A stretch of 64,000 nt of DNA, from assembly GCA_017999915.1 (NCBI GenBank), contig JAGNKX010000012.1, forward strand, positions 62,001 to 126,000. The letters run 5' to 3'. Made by a program: the position numbers and the translations under genes. Origin of the DNA: Spirochaetota bacterium (lineage in GTDB: Bacteria > Spirochaetota > UBA4802 > UBA5550). How positions within the stretch are numbered: the stretch's first letter is position 1; each line of letters starts with the position of its first letter. Positions 14,348 to 23,631 of this stretch are shown here, in pieces. Below the pieces are notes generated by a model. That model ran no database searches, was not told the DNA's origin, and was given only the letters and a program-made list of their open reading frames with translations.

Positions 14348-17347
14348 CTATCGTTCGATTCCGTACTCCGCCCTGCGGATCAGCTCCAGCTGGAGGTCCC
14401 GGTGCAGCGTGACGAAGTAGGCGTTGTAGCCGGAGATGCGGACCAGGAGGTTGCGGTAGCTCTCCGGGTGCGCCATGGCGTCGCGGAGCGTATCCGACGT
14501 CACCACGTTCATCTGCATCTGCATCCCCCCCAGGGTGAAGTAGGTCTTCACGTAGGAGAACATGTCGTCCACCGCCTTCTCGCGCGTGTCGTGGGACGAT
14601 GGCACCACCTTCACGTTGAAGGCCATGTTGTTGGTGATGCTGTGCGGGTCCAGGCGCGCCACGTCGCGCATGTTGTCGAGGAGGCTCCGGGACGCGTTGG
14701 GCTCCGGCGTAAGCCCCGGCGTGAAGGGCATGCCGGCGCGCCTTCCCGACGGGAGGGCTCCGGTGAGGGTGCCGAAGGCGACGTGCTGCGACATGGTCCA
14801 GAAGCCCACGGTGTACCTGCCGCCCCGGTAGTGGGGTATGATGGCGTAATAATCATGGATGAATTTCGTGATGCGGTTCGCCAGGGCCACGGCCTCGTCG
14901 CTTCCGGAGCCGAAGAAGGGCACCTTCCTGGTCACCATGGCGTGAAGGGCCGGGTCGTCGCGGAAATCGCCGTCCACGGCGCGCTTCAGGTCCGCGAAGG
15001 AGACCTTGCGCTCCTCGAACACCAGCTTCTTGATTACCATGAGGGAATCCGTCACGTCGGCGAGGCCGATGATGGCCGTGCCGGAGCTGTTGTACTTCGC
15101 GCCGCCCCTGGTGATGTCCAGACCCTTGCGGGCGCAGCCGTCGATGAGGGCCGAGATGTAAGGCGTGGGCCGGACGTACTGGTGCTCCTCCGCGTACCAG
15201 TTGTTGAGCTTGATCGACTCGTCGATGAGGAAGCGGAACTGGGTGAGGAAGGCCTCGTAGAATTCCTCGAAGGAGGTGAAATCCCCGTTCTCGACGACCC
15301 CCGTGTCAGGGCCGAGCTTCCACCGCATGAGGGGATGGGTGCCGTTGTTGAGGGCCATCTCCAGGGCCGCCACCATGTTCATGAGCTGGAAGTTGGTGTG
15401 GCCCGTCTGCTTGCCGGCGATGGTCGGCTCCACGCACCCCACGGCGGCCCAGTCGTTCAGGTCCCGCTCCTCGTAGTTCATCTCCTTCAGCGATTCCATG
15501 ATGACCGCGTCATTGTGCAGGGACGGGGTCGCGGCCGTGATGAGGTTCACCTCGCAGAGGCGCTTCAGGTAGGCGTCGCTGTTGACGCCCGGATGGTACC
15601 GCGCGTTCATGTTCGGGTCCCGTATGGTGAGGAGCTCCGTCACCTTGAGGAATATGTAGGTCATGTCGTTGACCGCGTCCGTCCCCTCCGGCGTGACCCC
15701 TCCCAGGGTGATGGCCTGGTCCGAGGAGCTCCCCCCGAAGTAGATCGTCGCGATATAGGGCATGCAGGGGAGATGGTCCGTGCAGCGGAGGAAGAAGCAG
15801 CCGATGAGCTCGATGGCGTGGCGCAGGTATTCCTCCCGGTCGCTCTCCGCCGTGAGCTTTTCCATGTCCGCCTCGAAGTAGGGCTGGAGCCACTGGTCCA
15901 GGCGCCCCAGGGAAAGGCCGGCGTTGGTGTTCTCGATGTGGGCCCCCACCATGGTTATCCACACGGCGTTGACGGCCTCATCCAGGGTGCGCGCCGGCCG
16001 CTCCACAACCTGGCTGCAGATCCCGGCCAGTTTCTGGAGCTCGGCCCTGCGCGCAGGGTCCGCTTCTTTGTCGGCGTCAGAGGCGGCCCGGGACGCGAGA
16101 TTCCGGGAATAATCTGCGAGCCCTTCCAGGCATATGACCATGGCATCCCGCGACGCGTTCCGGGCGGGATTGTCGTCGCCCTCCATGTATTGCCGAAGCT
16201 CCGCTATCATGCCCATGGTGCCTTTTTTCAGGATCTCGGGAAAGTTCGGGATGATATGGGAGAATGCCGACGACTTGAAGCTGAAATACACGGCGAAGCG
16301 CTCGTCTATGCGCAGCGGCAGGGGATCGCCATGGCGGGCCCGGAGGCGCTCCCTGAAGTTCTTGTCCGCCCAGTAGGGGAAAATGTCATGGTGGAGCTTC
16401 CACGCGTCCTCCGGCGCAATGTCGTAGGGAAAGAGGAGGCGGTGCGGCACGGTGAAAAGCTCTGACCAGAGGTAGGTGCCAGCCGCGTCCACGTAGGGCA
16501 GGGCGCCCACGTCCTTGGAGGTGGTGGTGCCTGCGACGAGGTCCCCGGCGTGTATTATGGGTGTGCGGTTCTTCATGATATGCCTGAAGGCATGGGCCCT
16601 GCGCAGCTCCGGGACCCAGGGCGTGCCGTCCGGCTTCGCGTCAAAGCCGTTCTTCCGGTGCCACTCGGTGAGGAGCGCCGGCATCTCGATGCAGACCCGG
16701 GCCCTGGTGGTGAAATGAAGGTCGAGGAATTTCCCGAGGCGCGGGAAGTCGTCGAGGGAGTACCGGGAGAGATAGGGCTCGTCCAGGAACCTCACCCCCG
16801 GGTCCTTCGAAGGGGCCTTCATGCGGCCGGCCCTCCGCGCCGCCAGCTCCCGGGACAGGGCGGGATCCGATCGGGGGCGCTCAACAAGGGCCGTTTTCTT
16901 AACACGGGCCTTTTCCTTCTTCAGGCCCCTGATCTGCATCCTGTGTAACAGGACCGAGACAAGGAACAGGAAGAGGAGCAGGTGGGTCTGCTTTCCCTCG
17001 GTGCGCATCTCGCTCTTGAGGAGCATGTATACCTGCTCCGTGGTGGGGGCGGTGAGGAGCTTCCTGAGGGCTGTGTCCGTGGCGAATATCATCACCACGT
17101 CCGCCTTCGGCGGTATTCCCGCAGCGACGGACACCCTGCCGTCGCGAAAGGAGATCGATTTCTCCACTGAGCCGTTCTCCGTGCGAATGCCCACGGTGAA
17201 GTTCTGCCAGCCGTCCACGCTCATCAGGTACTTGCGGTACCCTTCCTTTCCGTTGAAGCGCGACGCCATCAGCCTGAGGAGCATGTCCACGAGCAGGTTT
17301 GTTGAGCTTTTTTTCCGGGCAGTCTGCGTGTGCGTGTAGAGAAGCAT
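14348..17347 (-). CDS. Glycyl radical enzyme with N-terminal SCP2-like domain
   Basis: The 999-residue protein ends in a glycyl radical domain with the radical glycine at Gly973 (VRISGYNAYF) and has the active-site cysteine Cys638 in AAVGCVEPTIAG. The GCVEP form is shared with the dehydratase/C-N lyase branch (glycerol dehydratase, choline lyase and relatives) rather than true pyruvate formate-lyase. The core spans about 165-999. The first 150 residues are extra: FRDGRVSVAAGIPPKADVVM and later helices resemble an SCP2 lipid-binding domain. No radical-SAM activase is encoded anywhere in the window, so activation must come from elsewhere. It is transcribed between a TetR gene and a zinc alcohol dehydrogenase. 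Substrate unknown; a hydrophobic one is suggested by the fusion. Confidence 0.87.
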   Translation of the reverse strand: MLLYTHTQTARKKSSTNLLVDMLLRLMASRFNGKEGYRKYLMSVDGWQNFTVGIRTENGSVEKSISFRDGRVSVAAGIPPKADVVMIFATDTALRKLLTAPTTEQVYMLLKSEMRTEGKQTHLLLFLFLVSVLLHRMQIRGLKKEKARVKKTALVERPRSDPALSRELAARRAGRMKAPSKDPGVRFLDEPYLSRYSLDDFPRLGKFLDLHFTTRARVCIEMPALLTEWHRKNGFDAKPDGTPWVPELRRAHAFRHIMKNRTPIIHAGDLVAGTTTSKDVGALPYVDAAGTYLWSELFTVPHRLLFPYDIAPEDAWKLHHDIFPYWADKNFRERLRARHGDPLPLRIDERFAVYFSFKSSAFSHIIPNFPEILKKGTMGMIAELRQYMEGDDNPARNASRDAMVICLEGLADYSRNLASRAASDADKEADPARRAELQKLAGICSQVVERPARTLDEAVNAVWITMVGAHIENTNAGLSLGRLDQWLQPYFEADMEKLTAESDREEYLRHAIELIGCFFLRCTDHLPCMPYIATIYFGGSSSDQAITLGGVTPEGTDAVNDMTYIFLKVTELLTIRDPNMNARYHPGVNSDAYLKRLCEVNLITAATPSLHNDAVIMESLKEMNYEERDLNDWAAVGCVEPTIAGKQTGHTNFQLMNMVAALEMALNNGTHPLMRWKLGPDTGVVENGDFTSFEEFYEAFLTQFRFLIDESIKLNNWYAEEHQYVRPTPYISALIDGCARKGLDITRGGAKYNSSGTAIIGLADVTDSLMVIKKLVFEERKVSFADLKRAVDGDFRDDPALHAMVTRKVPFFGSGSDEAVALANRITKFIHDYYAIIPHYRGGRYTVGFWTMSQHVAFGTLTGALPSGRRAGMPFTPGLTPEPNASRSLLDNMRDVARLDPHSITNNMAFNVKVVPSSHDTREKAVDDMFSYVKTYFTLGGMQMQMNVVTSDTLRDAMAHPESYRNLLVRISGYNAYFVTLHRDLQLELIRRAEYGIER

Positions 17348-17392
17348 GGTCGTTCCTCCCGTACGTTTTTTTCCCGGCGCGGCTTTTTTATT

Positions 17393-18064
17393 TCAGGGCA
17401 GGGCCGCATCGGCCGCCCCGGAGCCGTTGATCTCCAGGAAGCGGGCTATGACGTCCTCTATCATGCGGTCCACAAGGGCCGCCGGGTTGTCCTCTATTTC
17501 TTTGATGAGATTGCTGTTGTGCAGGGTGATGATGCCGTGGACGTCGCACCATATCCGTATGGTCCGGTACCGGACTGTCTCCGGGGCCACCGGGCCCTGC
17601 AGTGCCAGTATCTCCCCGATGGCCCGGGCCGTGATCTCGAAGTTGCGCAGCGACGCCTCCTTCTCGGTCGCGGCGGTCGCTTCAAGGGGGGTGCCGACGT
17701 AATCAAGATATTTCGGCGTGTGCAGGTTGAACATGATGTCGTAATAATTGTGATGGCCTATGCCGAACTCGCAGTAGGTGCGCATCATGGCCCTGAAGCG
17801 CTCCAGGGGCTCCCGGTGCTGGCCGTAGCTGCGCTGCAGGCGGCTGTACAGGAGCTCGAAGCCGCGCATGCGGATCATGAGGTTGATCTCGTCCTTATTG
17901 GAGAAATAGTTGTAGATGGTCGTGGCCGCCATGTCCAGCCTTGAGGCGAGTTTGCGCATGCTGAACTTTTCGAAGCCGTTGTCGACGATGAGCTCGAGGG
18001 CGGTGTCGAGTATTTTTTTCTTTATGAACTCGACTTCATGAGTAGGTCGCGGAGCCCGCGGCAT
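17393..18064 (-). CDS. TetR-family transcriptional regulator
   Basis: The 223-residue protein starts with the TetR helix-turn-helix region: ILDTALELIVDNGFEKFSM, RKLASRLDMAATTIYNYFSNKDEI. The remaining helical domain (about 60-210) is the ligand and dimer part and is not family-specific. GGGGGA lies upstream of the ATG. The glycyl radical enzyme gene follows after 45 bp, so the regulator leads the operon. A perfect inverted repeat 22 bp upstream of its start is a likely autoregulatory operator. Confidence 0.88.
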   Translation of the reverse strand: MPRAPRPTHEVEFIKKKILDTALELIVDNGFEKFSMRKLASRLDMAATTIYNYFSNKDEINLMIRMRGFELLYSRLQRSYGQHREPLERFRAMMRTYCEFGIGHHNYYDIMFNLHTPKYLDYVGTPLEATAATEKEASLRNFEITARAIGEILALQGPVAPETVRYRTIRIWCDVHGIITLHNSNLIKEIEDNPAALVDRMIEDVIARFLEINGSGAADAALP

Positions 18065-18086
18065 ATATCCCCCATGTTGTTAATAT

Positions 18087-18109
18087 AACACTGTTATATT
18101 AACAGTGTT
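18087..18109. promoter_or_regulatory. 23-bp perfect inverted repeat, candidate TetR operator
   Basis: Arms AACACTGTTA and TAACAGTGTT are perfectly complementary around TAT. The site is AT-rich, lies just upstream of the tetR start at 18064 and has the size typical for TetR-family operators. It would control tetR, the glycyl radical enzyme and the dehydrogenase together. Confidence 0.65.
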
Positions 18110-18168
18110 AATATAATGTCAAGTCTTATTTGAAATAGTGAATTTGCAACAAATAATAAACGTTAAAA

Positions 18169-18268
18169 TGTCATTTCGACGAATCCCGATATTCCGGGAA
18201 GAGGAGAAATCTTGATAATTTATTATTAAAACAAGATTTCTCACCCCCGGTAGGGGTTCGAAATGACA
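18169..18268. repeat. 100-bp imperfect palindromic repeat element (TGTCATTTCG type)
   Basis: The ends TGTCATTTCGAC and TTCGAAATGACA are inverted. Inside, GAGAAATCTTG (18204-18214) and CAAGATTTCTC (18232-18242) form a perfect 11-bp stem around an AT-rich loop. The layout matches a dispersed intergenic repeat known from many bacterial genomes that begins TGTCATTTCG and carries GAGAAATCTT. A shortened half copy is seen at 38461-38491. The surrounding gap 18110-18409 holds no other gene. Confidence 0.75.
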
Positions 18269-18409
18269 AAACCAGTAAAACAAGGTGATATCTTTCATGT
18301 ATGACACTATCTGTCATATCCCCCCTGATATATTAAATAACATTAGCACAGTCATAACAGCATATCAGTAGTGACATCTGATCAGCGTATAATTTGAGGG
18401 AGAAAAACA

Positions 18410-18595
18410 ATGGAAAACATCAATCTTAACCTTGATTCAGATCAGTTTCCCCGAATATCGACGAGATACTCCCAGGAGAGGATGAAGGAGCTTCTTGTCA
18501 AGATGTGCCAGGGACTGAAGATAGAGGTCACCGAGGCGAACCTCTATTCCATGGCGGCCAACGTGGAAAAGGATCTGCGGCATCTATTTGCGTGA
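18410..18595 (+). CDS. Small hypothetical protein
   Basis: A 61-residue soluble, helical, charged protein begins at an ATG preceded by GAGGGAGAAAAACA, a good ribosome site. The sequence (RYSQERMKELLVKMCQGL, then VEKDLRHLFA) has no recognised domain. It stands alone between the repeat element and an exported protein gene. The ribosome site and natural composition support a real gene, but no function can be offered. From 18596 to 18783 nothing else is seen. Confidence 0.5.
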   Translation: MENINLNLDSDQFPRISTRYSQERMKELLVKMCQGLKIEVTEANLYSMAANVEKDLRHLFA

Positions 18596-18783
18596 ATCCG
18601 TAAGAAGGATGAGAGTAGGAATTATTCTGACTGGAAAAAATTATTAATTCTTACATTACAATTCTGGAATGAACTATTGATAATGCTGGATTAATAACGT
18701 ATCCTGAATCAGATAGTACCTGTCACTGGTTCAGATATGTTTGAAGGTCGGCAGGCAAATCAAGATCCTACCGGGAGGTTCCC

Positions 18784-19431
18784 ATGAAACATCTACCTTG
18801 TTGCCTGCTTATTCTTGCCGCCCTGATCTGTTACCTTCCATCCGGCGCCGAGGGCGCGGGGATCGGTCTTTACGGCTCCTATGATTATACGGTGAACATA
18901 TTCAATGAACAGGCCAGGGGCGGCGATTGGGGCTACCGGGAGCGCTTTGTCGCGAAATCGCACCGGGCGGATTTCGGCCTGGTCATAGATTCCGCCGTGG
19001 CCCGCGATTCCTTGTTCAATTACCGATTGAACATCGGCGGCGGTTTCGGTCCCGTGGACGTGAAAAAGACCGGAGGGGGCACCAATATTTTCGGCCTTCC
19101 CATATCATCACGGGGAAAATGGCATTTCAATGTTTGGGATATTCAGATGTTCCACTCCTTCGGGTTTGGGGTTGTGAGAACGGAAACAGTGCGCCTCTGG
19201 CTCGGCCCGCAGCTGGGATTTGGATACGCGGGCGGCGGCTACGGGCAGGTGTTTTTCAAGATGGGCCCCGTCATCGGCCTGAATATCAATGCCGGCGACG
19301 TGTTCACTTTTTTTATCGACGGCGGGTACCGGTTCAACGTTTCCGCGGCGAAAGTGCCTGATCTGTCCATCGGCCATGGAGCGTTCGGGGAAATCGGCAT
19401 GTTGTTCAGGATCAGTGACACCTATCGCTGA
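18784..19431 (+). CDS. Exported beta-barrel-like hypothetical protein
   Basis: The 215-residue protein opens with a clear signal peptide (CCLLILAALICYLPSGAEGA), likely cut after the small residues near 25. The rest alternates glycine and aromatic residues (GIGLYGSYDYTVNIF, FGPVDVKK, WLGPQLGFGYAGGGYGQVFF, FFIDGGYRFNVSA) and ends in a strand, as small outer-membrane barrels do. GGGAGG precedes the ATG. No specific family is recognised. It is likely a single-gene unit that converges on the kinase gene 21 bp away. Confidence 0.65.
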   Translation: MKHLPCCLLILAALICYLPSGAEGAGIGLYGSYDYTVNIFNEQARGGDWGYRERFVAKSHRADFGLVIDSAVARDSLFNYRLNIGGGFGPVDVKKTGGGTNIFGLPISSRGKWHFNVWDIQMFHSFGFGVVRTETVRLWLGPQLGFGYAGGGYGQVFFKMGPVIGLNINAGDVFTFFIDGGYRFNVSAAKVPDLSIGHGAFGEIGMLFRISDTYR

Positions 19432-19452
19432 TGCCCGGTATCATGGGGAACA

Positions 19453-22400
19453 TTAAAGATCGAATTCCAGCGATACCTGCGTCCCCCTGTCGCTCTTGAT
19501 GGTATAGGTGGCGTCGATCTGCCTGGTCAACAGATTCACCAGGCTCAACCCCATGGTCTCGGTTTTTTCCTGGTTGAAGTCCTCAGGCAGTCCCACACCG
19601 TTGTCCGATACGTCGAGCTCGATCCTGTCCCCTTCGGTTTTGAGGGCGACGCATATATCGCCGGTTTTGCCCGCGGGAAAGGCGTATTTGATGGAATTGG
19701 TAATGAGCTCATTGAGAATGATTCCGATCGGCACCGCCCGCTTGATGTCGAGATTGACTTTGTCCAGGTTCAGCGAAAGGCCGATATTCCCCCGGGCCGT
19801 GGCATATGTTTTCATGACCATGTCCGCCAGGTCTTCTATATACAGCGACAAGTCGATATTATCAAGGTCATTTGATTGAACGAGCTTTTCATAGAGGGCG
19901 GACAGCGAATTGATGCGGGACATGGCGTCAATGAACACCCGCCGGCTTCTCTCCTCGGGTAATTTCTCCATTTCAATATTAAGCAAGCTGGAAATGAGAT
20001 TGAGATTGTTCTTCACCCGGTGCTGGAGCTCTTTCATGAGGGTCTCTTTCTGCCTGAGCGACCTCTCCAGCTCTTCCTCCATCCGTTTGCGCTCCGATAT
20101 ATCCTTGGCCACTCCCAAGAAACCGATGATCCGCCCTTCGGTATCCCGCAATATGTTTATGGTGTTGTCCACCCAGACCGTGGAGCCGTCCTTGCGGTAT
20201 TCCTCGACCTCGATGCGGGCATGGGGATCCGATCCGCTGTCCATATCGGCCAGATATCCGTTGAACAGCTCGCGCGTCCTTTGCAGCGACTCCGGAGTCA
20301 GGATTTCCTCAAGTGTCAGCGTCCGCGCCTCTTCGGGATTCATGCCGATCAGTTTATGGATTGAAGGGCTGACGTAGGTAAAACGCATATCGGCGCCAAG
20401 AACCCAGATGACATCGTCGGTGTTCTCGGCCAGGAGACGGTACATCGATTCGCTTTCATTGAGAGCGTCTTTTATCTTCATCCGTTCGGTGATATCGTGG
20501 ATTACCTCGATTGCCCCGATCCTGCGGCCTCCGGAATCAAAGAGCTGCGAAGCCACTCCCCAGAGATAGGCCCCGGCGCCCTGGTTCAGGGGGGCCGCGT
20601 GTATCTCGGCGTAAACATTATTTCCGGTTCGAAGCACGTAGCTGTACTTCGACTCGATTTCCGCGGAGGAACAATCGACGAGGTCGATCAGGATCGGCCG
20701 TCGCTCCCGGTAAAAGGGAAGAGCGTAGGCGTAATCGCCCTGGCCGATTATATCTTCCTTTCTGACGCCGGTCAGGTCCTCCATGGCCTTGTTCCAGTAG
20801 ATAACCCTGTGGTCCCGGTCGATGACAAAGGTCGGGTCGGGCAGGAACTCGATGATATCATGCATCTGCCGGAAGGTCGCGGTCACTCTCTCTTCCGCAG
20901 CCTTCCGTTCGGTTATATCGTCAACCAGTCCCTCGATCCATGCCAGCCTGTTCTCTGAATCAAATACCGGCCATGCGTATAAATAAACCGGGAAGGTGCT
21001 CCCATCCTTCCTGCGGAACAGGGATTCGAACTTGCGCAGCGATTCCTTGCCGATTATCATATTGACAAGGCCTTTCCTGTTTTCGGGGTCGGCATAAACT
21101 TTCGAGATATCCTTTCCCAGGTGAGCGATTAACTCGTCCGGGGAATCATACCCGGTCAAGGATGCCATCGCCGGATTGGCGGAAACCAGCTCTCCGGAGA
21201 CCGTTGTCTGGAATATTCCCAGTATGGTGTTTTCGAATAAACGCCGGTAACGCTCCTCGCTCCTGCGCAGCGACTCCTCGACCTCCTTCAGGTCGGTGAT
21301 ATCAGGGAATACCAGATACGCACCGATCTGTTCGCCTGTAGCGCTGAATATGGGGGCGGCGCTTGCCCGTATCCGGCGTCGCGAGCCATCCTTGCGGACA
21401 ACGGAATACTCTTCATTATGCGCCCTGCTTCCCCGCACGGCCAATGATATCGGAATCTCGGAGAACGGGATCGGATTGCCCGTATCGTCATACTCCCTCC
21501 ATGTCGGCTTCAGTTGAGATAATGGAAGGCCTATGACGCTCGGTTCATCATCAATGCCCAGAAGCTCGCGGGACGCCGAATTGACTATCCGGATGACCTG
21601 GTCGGGCATGCTCAACAGCGCCATCGGGATCGGTGTCTGGTCGAAACAACCGGTCAATAGAGCCTTTGTGGCAGTCAGCTCATCTTCAATTTTTTTACGG
21701 GCAGTGAAGTCATAGACCAGTGAAAGCATGACTTCCCGCCCTCCCAGGTTGATAATTTCCATGGACCAGAGCACGTCACAGAGTACGCCCGATTTTGTTT
21801 TCACTCGCATCGGCGCTTCCCTGGTAGACCCTTTCCTGCGCAACTCGGCAACCGTTCGCTCCCGGTCCTCGTAGTTGGGAGTAATTCCCAATTCCTTATT
21901 CGTGCGGCCGATCAGTTCATCGGCTCTGTAGCCGGTCAGCTTGAGCCACTGCTCGTTCACCTCGAGGAACCGGCCCGTGTCTATCTCCGATATGACCATG
22001 GGCGCCGGGCTTGAATGAAAGGCTTTTGAAAAGCGCTCCTCGCTCTGCCGCAGCAGCTGTTCCGATTGCTTTCGCTCGGTGATGTCGCGAATCACCTCCA
22101 CGGCGCCTATTCGCACGCCGGCGGAGTCAAAGAGGGGAGCTGCTTTGAGCCAGAGATAGGCGCCGCCGCCGTCATTCAGATGGGAAATGTATGTTTCAGC
22201 ATATACATTGCTCCCGATGCGACTTATGGAACCGTATCGCGATTCCAGTTCGGCAGACGGAGAGTCAAGGAGGTCTAACAGGATCGGCCGCCGCTCCCGG
22301 TAAAAGGGTAGGGCGTAGGCGTAATCGCCCTGGCCGATTATCGCTTCCTTTCTTACACCGGTCAAATCCTCCATGGCCTTGTTCCAGTAGATGACTGTTC

Positions 22401-23247
22401 GGTCGCTGTCGATGACAAAGGTGGGATCGGGCAGGAACTCGATGATGTCATACATCTGCCGGAAGGTGGCGTTCAACTTCTCTTCCGCCCGCTTGCGTTC
22501 GGTAAGGTCCCGGGTGACTATGATTACACACGGTTCGTTATTATAGATGATCTTGCTTGCCGACATCTGAAGGGTCTTTACGGAATCGTCTTTGGTGCGA
22601 ATGGGCGCTTCAACACCGTCGATACGCCCCTTTCGCTCCACTTCCGACATTATCCTCAGCCGTTCCTCCGGGTTGACCCACAGGCGAAGGTCCTTTACTG
22701 CTGAGCGGCCGACGGCTTCATCCCTGGAATACCCGATAAGATTTGTAAAGGCGGCATTGATGTCGACCAGCGCGCCGTCGTTTAACCTGGATATGAGCAT
22801 GGCATCGGGGTTCGCGTGAAACACGGTGGAGAAGTTGTCGCTGCTGTTCCGGAGAAGCATGTTAGCCTCATGGAGCTTGAAGGCCATTTTGATCGATGCC
22901 GCGAGCACCGTGGCCCCGCTGTTCTTGACCACGTAGCCGTAGGATGTTATCTTCTCGGTCCTGTCGACCATCTCCTTCTCGGTATGCGATGAAAGGAATA
23001 CCACGGGTATGTCGTGTGCTTTCAGTATCTCCTGGGCAGCCTGGGTGCCGTCGATCCCTCTCCCCAGGTCTATGTCCATAAGGATAAGGTCGATGTCGCG
23101 GTCTCTGTGGCAGCACAGGTCGATGGCGTCTTCCCCGGACAGGGCGTGAACGACATTATAGCCTTCATATTCCAGGGTTTTCGCTTCAGACATCCCGATG
23201 ATAACTTCGTCTTCGACGAGTAACAGCGTCTTTGATGATAGATCCAT
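19453..23247 (-). CDS. Hybrid sensor histidine kinase with receiver and seven PAS domains
   Basis: The 1264-residue protein starts with a receiver domain (LLLVEDEVIIG, phosphoacceptor Asp in DLILMDIDLG, about 1-125). Seven PAS domains follow in a chain to about 1035, each ending in a DxTERK-type segment. The C-terminus is a HisKA_2-type dimerisation helix with the phospho-His in LQHRVKNNLNLISSLL, then an ATPase (LNELITNSIKYAFP, DNGVGLP). No membrane segment is visible, so it is cytoplasmic. PAS 2 and PAS 6 are near-identical over about 100 residues (EFLPDPTFVID, YAYALPFYRERRPIL), an internal duplication also clear in the DNA. The receiver-first order means it may take phosphate from a partner kinase. 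The signal is unknown. Confidence 0.92.
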   Translation of the reverse strand: MDLSSKTLLLVEDEVIIGMSEAKTLEYEGYNVVHALSGEDAIDLCCHRDRDIDLILMDIDLGRGIDGTQAAQEILKAHDIPVVFLSSHTEKEMVDRTEKITSYGYVVKNSGATVLAASIKMAFKLHEANMLLRNSSDNFSTVFHANPDAMLISRLNDGALVDINAAFTNLIGYSRDEAVGRSAVKDLRLWVNPEERLRIMSEVERKGRIDGVEAPIRTKDDSVKTLQMSASKIIYNNEPCVIIVTRDLTERKRAEEKLNATFRQMYDIIEFLPDPTFVIDSDRTVIYWNKAMEDLTGVRKEAIIGQGDYAYALPFYRERRPILLDLLDSPSAELESRYGSISRIGSNVYAETYISHLNDGGGAYLWLKAAPLFDSAGVRIGAVEVIRDITERKQSEQLLRQSEERFSKAFHSSPAPMVISEIDTGRFLEVNEQWLKLTGYRADELIGRTNKELGITPNYEDRERTVAELRRKGSTREAPMRVKTKSGVLCDVLWSMEIINLGGREVMLSLVYDFTARKKIEDELTATKALLTGCFDQTPIPMALLSMPDQVIRIVNSASRELLGIDDEPSVIGLPLSQLKPTWREYDDTGNPIPFSEIPISLAVRGSRAHNEEYSVVRKDGSRRRIRASAAPIFSATGEQIGAYLVFPDITDLKEVEESLRRSEERYRRLFENTILGIFQTTVSGELVSANPAMASLTGYDSPDELIAHLGKDISKVYADPENRKGLVNMIIGKESLRKFESLFRRKDGSTFPVYLYAWPVFDSENRLAWIEGLVDDITERKAAEERVTATFRQMHDIIEFLPDPTFVIDRDHRVIYWNKAMEDLTGVRKEDIIGQGDYAYALPFYRERRPILIDLVDCSSAEIESKYSYVLRTGNNVYAEIHAAPLNQGAGAYLWGVASQLFDSGGRRIGAIEVIHDITERMKIKDALNESESMYRLLAENTDDVIWVLGADMRFTYVSPSIHKLIGMNPEEARTLTLEEILTPESLQRTRELFNGYLADMDSGSDPHARIEVEEYRKDGSTVWVDNTINILRDTEGRIIGFLGVAKDISERKRMEEELERSLRQKETLMKELQHRVKNNLNLISSLLNIEMEKLPEERSRRVFIDAMSRINSLSALYEKLVQSNDLDNIDLSLYIEDLADMVMKTYATARGNIGLSLNLDKVNLDIKRAVPIGIILNELITNSIKYAFPAGKTGDICVALKTEGDRIELDVSDNGVGLPEDFNQEKTETMGLSLVNLLTRQIDATYTIKSDRGTQVSLEFDL

Positions 23248-23631
23248 ATATCCTCCACGATCGCCCCAGGGTCAGTTCATTTCACCACTACGGCCGGATG
23301 GTTACCTGAAAGACACGATGCGGACACCTTTGAAAGACATTGAGATGATAGCGCTGCGTTTATAACGCTCTATGATGATTTTAATGTAAATGGCGCAAAT
23401 CTTCCTCCATGATAATGAAGAAGATCATGAGTATAATATACAATGAAATGAGAAAAACAACAAGTTTATGCCGCTTATCGTGGTCATTCAAGACATATTG
23501 AAAAAAGAGCGGCGAGAAATGGGATTATTAAGAATTTTTTAAAGTTCTTATATTTAAAAAGGATTAAGTTTTCGATATATTAATGACAAGGGGTTTCACG
23601 GTTTATATCCCATGGCAAGCATGTAACAATT
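23248..23631. other. Intergenic region between divergent sensor genes
   Basis: This AT-rich 384-bp gap separates the minus-strand kinase from the plus-strand HD-GYP-like gene and must hold both promoters. No ORF with a ribosome site, no RNA gene and no strong terminator were recognised. The 3' part (about 23520-23580) is very AT-rich. Confidence 0.5.

Noticed and set aside
14402-16465. Long plus-strand open frame of 687 codons
   Set aside because: It mirrors the glycyl radical enzyme on the other strand; the encoded sequence is rich in Arg, His, Val and Gly with no domain, as expected for the antisense of a GC-rich gene.
14348-17347. Naming the glycyl radical enzyme as pyruvate formate-lyase (pflB)
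   Set aside because: True PFL has a Cys-Cys pair; this enzyme has the single-Cys GCVEP motif and an added N-terminal domain.
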